From Candidatus Babela massiliensis (lineage in GTDB: Bacteria > Babelota > Babeliae > Babelales > Babelaceae): a stretch of DNA of 64,000 nucleotides. The notes beneath the pieces were generated by a model that was not told where the DNA came from, made no database searches, and saw nothing but the letters and a program-made list of their open reading frames with translations. Both the position numbers and the translations under genes were made by a program. Positions within the stretch are counted from its first letter, which is position 1, and every line of letters begins with the position of its first letter. Below are positions 7,598 to 15,816 of this stretch, one piece after another. The stretch lies in contig NC_023003.1 in NCBI RefSeq assembly GCF_000513475.1, positions 124,001-188,000 on the forward strand, written 5' to 3'.

Positions 7598-10036
7598 ATG
7601 AAAATCTTTAAAAATTTAACTATAAAAATTATATCTTTAATACTGATCAGTCCAGGTTTGTATTCAGTATCTATTGAAGAAAGCTTAAAGCAAGCCGAAT
7701 CCGCTTCTAAGCAAGAAGCTCTTTCGCTATCTGATGTACCACAATTTAAAGCTTATACTTCATATATACCAGCTCAAATACTAGATTTTTTATCTAAATT
7801 ACAATTAAAAAATATAACAGTAGGTTTTGATTCATCTGCAAAAACCGGAGTCATAAACGCCGAAACTAATGTTGCTGGACAAAAAAGTGTTATTAGACTT
7901 ATAGTAGGACCTTCAGGAACAATAGATAAAAACCAATTGTCTCAAAGTCTTCAGGCCGCTGCTGAAAAGTTCCAAAGAAGCAATGTATCAGAAATTAAAA
8001 AATATCCACAAGCTCAAAATTGGAATCAAGCAGGTCTAACTTACTTTAATGGTCCGCTATCCAAAGTTGGATTAATCAAAAATAAAGATCAAAATCAACA
8101 AGATACAACACAGACCGAAAATAAAACCGATAATGAAAAAGCAGCTGAAGTAGCAGCTCAAACGCTTGAAAATAAAGAAAAACAAGAAGTAGAACAAAAA
8201 GAAGCAATAAGCAAAACCCAAAAAGCTTTAGACGCTATCAAAAGTGGAGCTCAAGGATTACTTGGCAAACTTGCTGATTTTCAAGTCGGAATTGTTATTG
8301 CACTTCCACAAGGCTTTAGCTTTGGTCAAATTAGTCAAGATCTACAATTTCTAGATGCTATAAAAGCAAATGAAACTGCCATTGGCTTAGGAAATGGTTT
8401 TTATGATCCAATATACGGTATGATGCCTCCAGGACTTTCAGTTGTTGCAAAAATAGGATTAACTGAACCTTTCACAACAATTAATAACTTTGTAACTAAA
8501 GTATCTAGAGGAACAGTAAATCTTAAAGATACTCCACTTGAGTTAAGAGGAAATATCAATAGATCTATTGGAGGATCTTCTTTAGGTCTAGAATTACCAG
8601 GACAAATAGGATTCAATTTGGGAGGCAAAAAATTTATAGAAACCGATAAACTTACTTTACAAGTAATACTATTACCATCTCCAGAAGGTACAGGCACATC
8701 TGGTGTTTCTTTTGGCTTATCAGGTGGATTGACACTATATTTAAATGCAATAGATAGCAAATTAAGCCCCCTTGATTTTAAAGCTTTATTTTCAATAGAC
8801 TCATCTGCATCAGCTATATTAATTGGATCTATGAATGGATTACTTGACTTAAGTCCTATAAAGCTACCACTTAAATTTGGAAACGTTACATTACAAGGTG
8901 GTCTAAATCCTGAAAATGTTGAAACTTTAGGAATATCGGATATAGGTATGGCAGGAGAATTAGATTTTGGACCACAAGATGCTCAAACTAAAATTCAAGC
9001 AGCTTTTGATGTAAGATTATCTGGACAACAAAGTAATATACTTGCCTATGGAGAACTTCAACCAACGGGATCTAGAAAAAGTGCTCTTGCATTATCAGAT
9101 ATTCTAAATCTAGCAATAAAAGCATATTCACATCTTGGAGGATCAGCAGATAAGTTTAAATCTTCTATACCAGAGCTTGGCATAAAACAAGCTAAATTCT
9201 ATTTTTCACCGGCAAACGTGTTTTTTGCAAATAAAGTTTGGCCCGCAGGCTTATCAATCGATGCTGCTCTTGATCTATTTGGATCAACTGCTAGCGTAGA
9301 ATTTAATATAAATTCAAATGGATTTGATGGAACTGGTTATCTTTCACCAGTAACTTTAGGACCTGTTAAAATAACTGGTGCAGGAAAATCTAAAACTTGT
9401 TCAGATGTAGATATGTGTTTAGTTCCATGCGGTGGTACAACAAACTATAATACAAAACCAATATTAAAACCCGGAGTAGTAAGAGATCCTAAAGCTCCTA
9501 GCTTTAAATTAGATGCTCAAAGTGCACCACAATCAGTAGCATCTAGAACAGATTACTCAAAAGAACAAGGAGCTATATTGAATCTATACTACTATCCACC
9601 AACAAACATAGGTCTATTTTTAAGCGCCGATGTTATTGTTAATTTAGGAAAACTAGGGACAATTAACGCTGATGCTTGTATGAAATTATCAACATCTGGA
9701 ATTTATCTACATTTTTCTGAAAATGTCTTTAACGTACTAGAAACTGACTTTACTTTAAATGCAAAAGACTTTAAACAACCTAAAGAATGGTATGTATGCG
9801 CTAAAATGAAGCAGTCTGCAATAAATATATTATATGATAAAATACATCAATTTACCTTATCATCAAAGAAAGATGTTGATAATGCACTTACAGATGCACA
9901 AAATAAAGTAAAAGATGCACAAAAAACATTTAATAATGCAATGAATACAGCCCAATCAGCACTAAAAACTGCTCAAGATTATACTGACAAATTGCAAAAA
10001 GATATCGATAAAGCTAAACGTCAATGCGGGCTATAG
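7598..10036 (+). CDS. large secreted protein, paralog A2 of a duplicated module
   Basis: 812 aa; start ATG has AGAGGT 7 nt upstream. Signal peptide ends near L-Y-S-V-S. It keeps the layout of paralog A1: the L-S-L-S-D-V-P lead, a beta-rich body, C-x5-C-x3-C (S-K-T-C...M-C-L-V-P-C-G-G), a final globular part and a helical tail ending A-K-R-Q-C-G-L. It differs by an inserted Gln/Glu/Lys-rich linker at about residues 160-215. Strong conservation of the body against the free divergence of the linker suggests selection on a folded exported protein. Function unknown. Confidence 0.85.
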   Translation: MKIFKNLTIKIISLILISPGLYSVSIEESLKQAESASKQEALSLSDVPQFKAYTSYIPAQILDFLSKLQLKNITVGFDSSAKTGVINAETNVAGQKSVIRLIVGPSGTIDKNQLSQSLQAAAEKFQRSNVSEIKKYPQAQNWNQAGLTYFNGPLSKVGLIKNKDQNQQDTTQTENKTDNEKAAEVAAQTLENKEKQEVEQKEAISKTQKALDAIKSGAQGLLGKLADFQVGIVIALPQGFSFGQISQDLQFLDAIKANETAIGLGNGFYDPIYGMMPPGLSVVAKIGLTEPFTTINNFVTKVSRGTVNLKDTPLELRGNINRSIGGSSLGLELPGQIGFNLGGKKFIETDKLTLQVILLPSPEGTGTSGVSFGLSGGLTLYLNAIDSKLSPLDFKALFSIDSSASAILIGSMNGLLDLSPIKLPLKFGNVTLQGGLNPENVETLGISDIGMAGELDFGPQDAQTKIQAAFDVRLSGQQSNILAYGELQPTGSRKSALALSDILNLAIKAYSHLGGSADKFKSSIPELGIKQAKFYFSPANVFFANKVWPAGLSIDAALDLFGSTASVEFNINSNGFDGTGYLSPVTLGPVKITGAGKSKTCSDVDMCLVPCGGTTNYNTKPILKPGVVRDPKAPSFKLDAQSAPQSVASRTDYSKEQGAILNLYYYPPTNIGLFLSADVIVNLGKLGTINADACMKLSTSGIYLHFSENVFNVLETDFTLNAKDFKQPKEWYVCAKMKQSAINILYDKIHQFTLSSKKDVDNALTDAQNKVKDAQKTFNNAMNTAQSALKTAQDYTDKLQKDIDKAKRQCGL

Positions 10037-10044
10037 GAGAAAAA

Positions 10045-10638
10045 ATGAAAAAATTATTGATACTTACAAGTATTTTATTAATAAGTAATAACATAAATTG
10101 CGGTATTTGGGATAGCATAAAAAACGCAGCTGGAAAAGTAGGCGGAGCAATAGAAAAAGGAGCAGCAGCCGTAGGTAAAGAAGCAAAAAACCTAGCCGGG
10201 CAAGTTAAAGATATAGCTCAAAATATAGGAGATCAAGTTGTTTCATGTTCACAACTTGCAGGTTATGGAACTGGATGGGCTGCCTCTAAAGCTGGGTTAG
10301 GAGTTGCACAAGCAGCAGTATCGGCTGCTCAACATGGAACTGATTATGCGGCTTTTGAGTCATCTAAATTAGCCCTAAAAACTACTCAGGATACAGCAAA
10401 AGGGGTTTTAACTCTTGCTGATGCTTTTGCTGAAGGTGTACAAAAAGGATTTAATATAGAATGTATTAGATTCTTAGGCGCAATTGAAGGACTAGAATTT
10501 GAATTGGATGCTCATCTTTTTGGACAAACTATAAAAATACGTGAGAAAGTAGACTTTACAAACGTCGAACAGTTTGCAAAAAAGATATTTAACATATTAA
10601 AAGACAAAGCTGCTCAAATTAGTAACAAATTTAAGTAA
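10045..10638 (+). CDS. small secreted protein with amphipathic repeats, paralog B2
   Basis: About 197 aa. An ATG at 10024 lies inside the end of paralog A2; the ATG at 10045 with GGAG 5 nt upstream gives the signal peptide MKKLLILTSILL and is used. Homologous to the B1 product: signal peptide, Gly/Ala/Lys 11-mer-like amphipathic segment (residues about 25-70), conserved V-S-C-S/G-Y-G-T-G-W-A-A-S-K, A-A-F-E-S-S-K, and I-E-C-I-R-F-L-G. Its start follows the A2 stop by only 8 nt, so A2 and B2 are translated as a unit. A strong terminator closes the unit. Confidence 0.8.
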   Translation: MKKLLILTSILLISNNINCGIWDSIKNAAGKVGGAIEKGAAAVGKEAKNLAGQVKDIAQNIGDQVVSCSQLAGYGTGWAASKAGLGVAQAAVSAAQHGTDYAAFESSKLALKTTQDTAKGVLTLADAFAEGVQKGFNIECIRFLGAIEGLEFELDAHLFGQTIKIREKVDFTNVEQFAKKIFNILKDKAAQISNKFK

Positions 10639-10646
10639 TAGTTAAC

Positions 10647-10687
10647 AACTAGTAAATAATGATAACAAATATCATTATTTACTAGTT
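10647..10687 (+). terminator. intrinsic terminator of the secreted-module operon
   Basis: Perfect 18-bp stem (10647-10664 with 10670-10687), 5-nt loop, followed by a T-rich stretch, 8 nt after the B2 stop. Confidence 0.8.
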
Positions 10688-10719
10688 TAATTAGATTATT
10701 ATTAAAAATGAGGATAAAA

Positions 10720-11124
10720 ATGAAGTATGATAATTTAATAGCTGCTTGTAATTACTGCATTTTATTATGTAAATCAGCAGTAGAAAATTGTAGAGATTGC
10801 CAATCACAATGCAATAATAATATATGTGAAAATAAGAATAAGGCAGAAGATTGTGCTGTATCAGCTCAAAATACCGTAGACGCTTTTCAAAGTTGTATAC
10901 ATGAATGTAATATAGCCTTAGAAGATAAATCATTAAATGAGCATGAAAAGCAAGTCATCACTAAATGCAAAGATACATGTAAAGAAACTATGGATCGCTC
11001 TGAACAAAGTATAGAAAAGATCCTTGATCAAGATGCTGAAGGGTGTTTATGGGCAATTGATAATTTTAACAGTTGCATAATGGCTTGCGATGAAACTATA
11101 GAGACTTTAAGTAAAAATAAATAA
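10720..11124 (+). CDS. Cys-rich four-helix protein, copper-storage-like
   Basis: About 134 aa; ATG at 10720 has GAGG 6 nt upstream, better than the ATG at 10708 which overlaps that site. Fourteen-odd Cys occur in C-x3-C and C-x2-C steps along helices (A-C-N-Y-C-I-L-L-C, E-N-C-R-D-C-Q-S-Q-C, S-C-I-H-E-C, K-C-K-D-T-C, S-C-I-M-A-C), the pattern of the DUF326/Csp four-helix-bundle proteins that store Cu(I) inside the bundle. No signal peptide, so a cytosolic Csp3-like role is the natural reading. It is a single-gene unit between two terminators. Metal identity is inferred from the family. Confidence 0.8.
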   Translation: MKYDNLIAACNYCILLCKSAVENCRDCQSQCNNNICENKNKAEDCAVSAQNTVDAFQSCIHECNIALEDKSLNEHEKQVITKCKDTCKETMDRSEQSIEKILDQDAEGCLWAIDNFNSCIMACDETIETLSKNK

Positions 11125-11140
11125 TCATATAAAATTTATA

Positions 11141-11180
11141 AAAGTGGAAGTATAACACCCGTATTTACTTTCACTTTATT
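11141..11180 (+). terminator. intrinsic terminator
   Basis: A 12-bp stem with one G-U pair (11141-11152 with 11166-11177) followed by TTATTATTT, 16 nt after the copper-storage-like gene. Confidence 0.75.
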
Positions 11181-11277
11181 ATTTCTAAAATTTATAATTT
11201 AAATTTACTCTTAGATTAAATTTGATAGAATAGTAATAAAAGTTAAATTATTTCAATATCAAAAATTAATAGAATTT

Positions 11278-11892
11278 ATGAAACAAAATCTAGAACTTCC
11301 ATTTAAATTAGATAAAAAAGAACTACAAGTAATAGATCAGAGAATAAAAGAATTCCAAGAATTAGGCAAAGAAGACACAACTCAATGGTTTAGCGAACTA
11401 TGCTTCTGTTTATTAACTGCTAATGCACAAGCAAAACGTGCTATAGAAATACAAAACTACTTAGGCACTGAAGGCTTTATTAATAAAACTCAAGAAGAAA
11501 TCGCCTTAGTCATAAAATCATTTGGACATAGATTCCATAATACAAAAGCAAAATATATAGTTCTTGCAAGAAAATATATTGATATAAAAGATATATTAAA
11601 GGATTATAAAAATGGCAAAGAAGCTAGAGAATTTTTAGTAAAAAATATAACTGGTCTTGGATATAAAGAAGCTTCACATTTTTTAAGAAATGTGGGATAT
11701 AATGATGTAGCTATAATAGATCGCCATATAATAAGATTTCTATATCAATATCATTATATAGATCAATTGCCCAAAATAATTACTAAAAAAATATATCTAG
11801 AATTAGAAGATATACTTACAAAATTTGGTATCCTTCTTGATAAACTTGATCTAATGATATGGTACCACATGACAGGCACAGTTCTAAAATAA
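11278..11892 (+). CDS. ogg: N-glycosylase/DNA lyase, Ogg2 type
   Basis: 204 aa, the length of the compact Ogg2 family that excises 8-oxoguanine and nicks the abasic site. The helix-hairpin-helix stretch I-T-G-L-G-Y-K-E-A-S places the Schiff-base Lys at residue 130, and the catalytic Asp is in I-I-D-R-H-I (Asp148). These two residues and the spacing match the family. The C-terminal Lys-rich end fits too. No clear Shine-Dalgarno precedes the ATG. Ogg2 enzymes occur mainly in archaea and scattered bacteria, so acquisition by transfer is possible. Confidence 0.85.
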   Translation: MKQNLELPFKLDKKELQVIDQRIKEFQELGKEDTTQWFSELCFCLLTANAQAKRAIEIQNYLGTEGFINKTQEEIALVIKSFGHRFHNTKAKYIVLARKYIDIKDILKDYKNGKEAREFLVKNITGLGYKEASHFLRNVGYNDVAIIDRHIIRFLYQYHYIDQLPKIITKKIYLELEDILTKFGILLDKLDLMIWYHMTGTVLK

Positions 11893-12168
11893 TTATCTAT
11901 TTAATTTAAATTCTTATTAAATTATTTTTCTATATTTATGCTGATGCAAAAATTAAAAATATGTGCCAAAAATATTGATATCCTATTACAAAATTATCAT
12001 ATTAGCTCTTTAAGCTATGCATATTACCAAAAGTTTAAAAATGTTTTAAAATTATTTAAGTAATAATCTTTGTATAAGTTCCATGTTTGCAATTTTTAAG
12101 ATTAAATTTTATGATAATAATATTGAAAATATAGCAATACAATCATCATGTGAAGTTAAAGAAAAATC
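11893..12168. other. intergenic region with tiny frames
   Basis: About 275 AT-rich nt. Two small frames exist, 41 codons from 11938 and 29 codons from 12083 whose stop overlaps the Nudix ATG. Neither has a ribosome-binding site or recognisable sequence, so I do not call them genes. Confidence 0.4.
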
Positions 12169-12594
12169 ATGAGATACGCTCTACTCTTATTATTAAATAT
12201 GAATAAGGAAGTTTTGCTGCTAAAGCGCTGTAATACAACCTTTGGAAACGAACAATACTCAATGTCAGGTGGAAAAGTTGAAGCAAATGAAACTGCAAGA
12301 CAAGCTATTATTCGCCAAGCCTTTGAAGAACTGAATATCAAAATTAAATCTGAAAATTTGGAATTTGTTCATCTCCTATTCCGTAAGGGTAATGATAATA
12401 TTATTTTTGACGCTGGATGTTTTAAAGCAACTAAATGGGAAGGTTCCCTAAAAAATCAAGAACCCGAAAAGTGTAGCAAAATAAACTGGTTTAAATTAGA
12501 TAATTTGCCTGAAAATATTTTGACAGCACATAAACAAATTATAGAACTGGTTCAAAAAAATACTTATTATTCTGAACATGGTTTTGTCGATTAA
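12169..12594 (+). CDS. Nudix hydrolase with altered Nudix box
   Basis: 141 aa. The Nudix box runs from Gly35 to Ile57: G-x5-E41-x7-R49-Q50-x2-E53-E54-x-N56-I57. Thus the usual R-E-U-x-E-E-x-G-U has Gln for the first Glu and Asn for the last Gly, while the metal-binding E-E pair is kept. The family hydrolyses nucleoside diphosphates linked to another group, often damaged dNTPs. It overlaps the following acetyltransferase gene by 17 nt, so the two are coupled. The substrate is unknown; the Gln substitution might lower or change activity. Confidence 0.85.
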   Translation: MRYALLLLLNMNKEVLLLKRCNTTFGNEQYSMSGGKVEANETARQAIIRQAFEELNIKIKSENLEFVHLLFRKGNDNIIFDAGCFKATKWEGSLKNQEPEKCSKINWFKLDNLPENILTAHKQIIELVQKNTYYSEHGFVD

Positions 12595-13300
12595 TTATAT
12601 TTATGAAGATCTTGAAATAAATTATAATATGCTAGTATCTCAATTTGATAAATCATTATTTAAGTTATATAATAATATCTTTGGCCGAAGACTTAAAGTA
12701 ATCTTCAATTTTCTATTAATTTTATTCATAATGACTACAAATATTTGTTCTCAAATTCCACTCATTTTTACTTCAAAAAGACTTAAATTCGAAAAAGTAA
12801 ATAAAGATCATAAATTTCACTTATCGAAAATTTTATCTAATGAAAAAGTGCAAGAAGCATATAATACAGGTGACAAAGAAAGTTTTACGAATATAGAATC
12901 ACAATTTTCTATAATTGAAGCTCAATGGCAAAAATATGGATATGGCTTGTACATTCTTTTTAACAATGAAACATTTGATTTTATAGGATTCGCAGGTTAT
13001 CATACTGTTACTATAGACAAGGAAGGTAATGTTGATTGCTTTAATAACAACAAATCTAATGATTTGGAACTATATATTATCCTAATGCCTCAATATTGGC
13101 GTCAAGGATACGGTTTTGAAGCAGTAAGTAAACTATGTGAAATTGCTTTTAAACACTCGTCATTTACAAGTATTATTGCCTATATTGAACCCAAAAATTA
13201 TGCTTCTATAGCCTTAATTGAAAAATTTAATTGCAAAAAAGAGAAAAAGGTTATATATAATAATAAACCTCATATTTTATATAGGATTTATAAATCATAA
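12578..13300 (+). CDS. GNAT-family N-acetyltransferase (RimJ/RimL type)
   Basis: The GNAT core begins near I-F-T-S-K-R-L (about residue 64) and contains the acetyl-CoA-binding segment E-L-Y-I-I-L-M-P-Q-Y-W-R-Q-G-Y-G followed by A-V-S-K-L, and the late I-E-P-K-N-Y-A-S-I-A-L-I motif. These are typical of Acetyltransf_3 enzymes that acetylate protein N-termini or small amines. The open frame starts inside the Nudix gene and adds about 50 residues including a hydrophobic stretch; an alternative ATG at 12731 would remove most of this extension. Neighbouring Nudix and phosphotransferase-like sequences suggest an acquired resistance-type cassette, which is inference. Confidence 0.85.
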   Translation: MVLSINYIYEDLEINYNMLVSQFDKSLFKLYNNIFGRRLKVIFNFLLILFIMTTNICSQIPLIFTSKRLKFEKVNKDHKFHLSKILSNEKVQEAYNTGDKESFTNIESQFSIIEAQWQKYGYGLYILFNNETFDFIGFAGYHTVTIDKEGNVDCFNNNKSNDLELYIILMPQYWRQGYGFEAVSKLCEIAFKHSSFTSIIAYIEPKNYASIALIEKFNCKKEKKVIYNNKPHILYRIYKS

Positions 13301-13322
13301 AGGTAATTAATTGGGTTTTATT

Positions 13323-13676
13323 ATGATTAACAGAAAAATTGAAATTACTTTAGAAATAGTAAAAAAGTTTATCAATGAACAATTTACGCAATAGTCGCAT
13401 TTATTATTAAACAGGTTATACCTGGCAATCATGACAATAGAACAGCTAATGAAATATCCATAAAATTCCTATGACTATAGTTATGGGAAAAACTACGAGT
13501 TATTATCCCTCGCAATTGGTAAATTTATAAATGAATTGATGGAGAAAGTACAAGTAATATTGTAAAATCTAATTTAGACTTAAAATTATTAGCAGTTCAA
13601 TTAGCCGATTTTTTAAAAGAATCACATGCTCTAAATAACATCGACGTTCCAATAGCTAATCTTCATAATTTCTATA
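13323..13676 (+). pseudogene. decayed aminoglycoside phosphotransferase-like gene
   Basis: Starts with a convincing N-terminus (M-I-N-R-K-I-E-I-T, I-V-K-K-F-I-N-E-Q-F) that stops at TAG. The homology then continues in other frames: V-I-P-G-N-H-D-N-R-T near 13412 and I-D-G-E-S...L-A-V-Q-L-A-D-F-L near 13535-13620, ending at A-N-L-H-N-F-Y-K. These match, in order, the N-terminal lobe of bacterial APH-type kinases (P-G-G-H-D-N-R-T, W-I-x-G-E-S, L-A-x-F-L). At least one frameshift and several internal stops are present, and the catalytic C-terminal lobe is missing, cut off by the convergent ankyrin gene. Confidence 0.75.
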
Positions 13677-14217
13677 AATATTTATTTAATAAACCTTCAA
13701 TATCTGTTTTTTTATTTATATACGCCAAATCTAAAGCAGTATTACCACATTTATTTTTCAAATTTAAATCAATAGGACTCTTACAATTCTCACTCTCAAG
13801 CAAAATTCTAACAATCTCTAAATGTCCATAAAATGCAGCTTCCATTAAAGCCGTATATCCGTTTTCATCTTGAATATTTAAATCAATTGGCTCTTTACCA
13901 GTATACTCAAGTAAAGCTTTAACTAACCCTAAATAACCCTTCATAGAAACCATCATTAAAGTTGTAATTCCATATTTATTTTGCATATTAATATTAGCAC
14001 CAGCAATTATCAAGTTTACACATTTTCTTAGATAATTTTTATCCAAATTACTCTTATTTAAAATATTTAATAATTTTTTATCAAGTTCTTGTTTTGATAA
14101 TTTATTATATTTTTCTAATTTTATAGAATCAAATTCTAAAGTCTTATGCATAGATAAAACATTATTTATAATTAAATTTAAAATTAATAAAATTAAAGAA
14201 CACTTTAATTTCTTCAT
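13672..14217 (-). CDS. secreted ankyrin-repeat protein
   Basis: 181 aa: signal peptide ending N-N-V-L-S-M, a helical stretch (residues 23-70) leading to I-I-A-G-A-N-I-N, then about three ankyrin repeats with G-x-T-x-L-M and G-Y-T-A-L-M-E-A-A motifs. No F-box-like segment and no C-terminal anchor. Ankyrin repeats bind protein partners; in host-associated bacteria such exported proteins are often effectors, which is an inference here. It runs convergent with and slightly into the decayed kinase remnant. Confidence 0.88.
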   Translation of the reverse strand: MKKLKCSLILLILNLIINNVLSMHKTLEFDSIKLEKYNKLSKQELDKKLLNILNKSNLDKNYLRKCVNLIIAGANINMQNKYGITTLMMVSMKGYLGLVKALLEYTGKEPIDLNIQDENGYTALMEAAFYGHLEIVRILLESENCKSPIDLNLKNKCGNTALDLAYINKKTDIEGLLNKYL

Positions 14218-14260
14218 TTCTTACTCCTCTATTTAAATTTAATATAATAATTTGAAAAAT

Positions 14261-15658
14261 CTAGCTTTTAGTTCTATTAAAACAATCAACCAAAAATCCT
14301 AAAATATAACAAGTTAAAGAAACTAAAAGAGCATCAATTTCAGCGGAAAATAACATATTTTTCTTTAAAAATAAAAGGGTTAAAAAAGTAATTAAGCCGC
14401 CAAAAAAACTTAGATAAGCAGCTGTTTTGCTAAATCTAATTTTGTTCTTTTGAGTAGGATCTGCATAAAAATATAAAGCTAATAAAGAAATTAAAATAGA
14501 AGATATAGGAACTGAGTAGCTATCAATTAATACTTGAATAATATCACTAAAATTAAAAGCTAAAATAATACCAATTATGCCTACTAAAAACATAACAACT
14601 TTAGATAATATTAATTGATTTGAAGAACTTAATTTAGGTAAATCAAAATCTTTAACAATATTAGAACTAATTGCACATAAAACTCCATTAGCAGTCGAAA
14701 TAATTGCAGCCAATACTCCGTAGGTAACTAATACTACAACTAAAGAATCATATTGACGATCAAAAAGAGTTATTAAAGCATTTGAAGTAATACCGATATC
14801 AAAACCAAGCATTCTTGACTTTATTCCAAAATATAGTGGTACCAAAGCAAAAAATAGTAAAAATACAGAAGCAAATAATGCAGAAACTTTTGCTAGTTTA
14901 CCATTTTTAGATGCAAAGAATACTTGCGCTAAATCTTGCTCTATTAAAGAATATAAAGCTGGAATAATAGCAATACCTACTATTTCTTGTAATTTAATAT
15001 CTCTTAAAAATATAGGATTAGTCCACCCAAATTTAAAAACAGACAAAGTCTGACTAAAATTAAATATAAGATCAAGAACAAATAATGATAAAAAGACCAG
15101 AATAATTAAACTGAGTTGTATAATATCACTTTGAACAATAGCTTTAAACCCTCCAAGCATTGCATAAACTATAATCAAAAACCAAAGACCAATAAATAAA
15201 ATGGGATTATATAAATTTAAAGAAACTAATAAACACTTTGATCCAATAATTTGAGCTGCAAAAATACCGGTCAGTGATAAAATAGAAGTTAAAGAAGCCA
15301 TCTTTCTTAAAAATTTAGAATCATAATAAACTTCAAAAAGTTGAGCAATAGTATCTACATTAAATGCCCTCAATTTAGATGCAATACCAAAACCTAATAA
15401 CATAAATCCTAAACATATTCCAAAGACATAAAATAATCCATAGTAACCAAATTTATAAGCTTGATCAGAAATACCAAGAATAAAGCCGCCACCTAATTGG
15501 GTTGCTATTAAAGAAATAGAAATTTGAAAAAATCCTAAATTTCTTCCAGCTAAAAAGTAATCTTCAACAGATTTAACAGACTTTGAAACAAAAAAGGATA
15601 TAGATATATAAATTATACATAAGATAAAAAATAGAGAAAAAAATAATGTAGCATCCAT
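14261..15658 (-). CDS. sodium:solute symporter (SSS family)
   Basis: 465 aa with about 13 membrane segments. The family marks are an early D-Y-F-L-A-G-R-N-L-G-F (residues about 32-42), L-I-A-T-Q-L-G-G-G, and a central tract that contains Y-A-M-L-G-G-F-K-A-I-V-Q-S-D, typical of the SSS/PutP-like Na+-coupled transporters. Substrate not predictable; proline, pantothenate, sugars and others are transported by relatives. In a nutrient-dependent intracellular bacterium this is probably a host-metabolite importer. Confidence 0.88.
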   Translation of the reverse strand: MDATLFFSLFFILCIIYISISFFVSKSVKSVEDYFLAGRNLGFFQISISLIATQLGGGFILGISDQAYKFGYYGLFYVFGICLGFMLLGFGIASKLRAFNVDTIAQLFEVYYDSKFLRKMASLTSILSLTGIFAAQIIGSKCLLVSLNLYNPILFIGLWFLIIVYAMLGGFKAIVQSDIIQLSLIILVFLSLFVLDLIFNFSQTLSVFKFGWTNPIFLRDIKLQEIVGIAIIPALYSLIEQDLAQVFFASKNGKLAKVSALFASVFLLFFALVPLYFGIKSRMLGFDIGITSNALITLFDRQYDSLVVVLVTYGVLAAIISTANGVLCAISSNIVKDFDLPKLSSSNQLILSKVVMFLVGIIGIILAFNFSDIIQVLIDSYSVPISSILISLLALYFYADPTQKNKIRFSKTAAYLSFFGGLITFLTLLFLKKNMLFSAEIDALLVSLTCYILGFLVDCFNRTKS

Positions 15659-15816
15659 CCAAATTACTCAAATTTATAAAATTATTACAAGTTCTTATGG
15701 TATAAAGTTAACAAAAAATAACAAAACAGTAAATATTCATTTTATATTGATAATAAATTACAAAATATAATAAAATATAATTAATCAATAATTACAGTAA
15801 ATTTAGAAAGAAAAAC

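Noticed and set aside
8401-8760. Minus-strand 119-codon frame in paralog A2
   Set aside because: Antisense to a gene whose paralog is conserved at protein level.
11938-12172. Two tiny frames before the Nudix gene, the second overlapping its ATG
   Set aside because: No ribosome-binding site for either; ATGA overlap alone is weak evidence.
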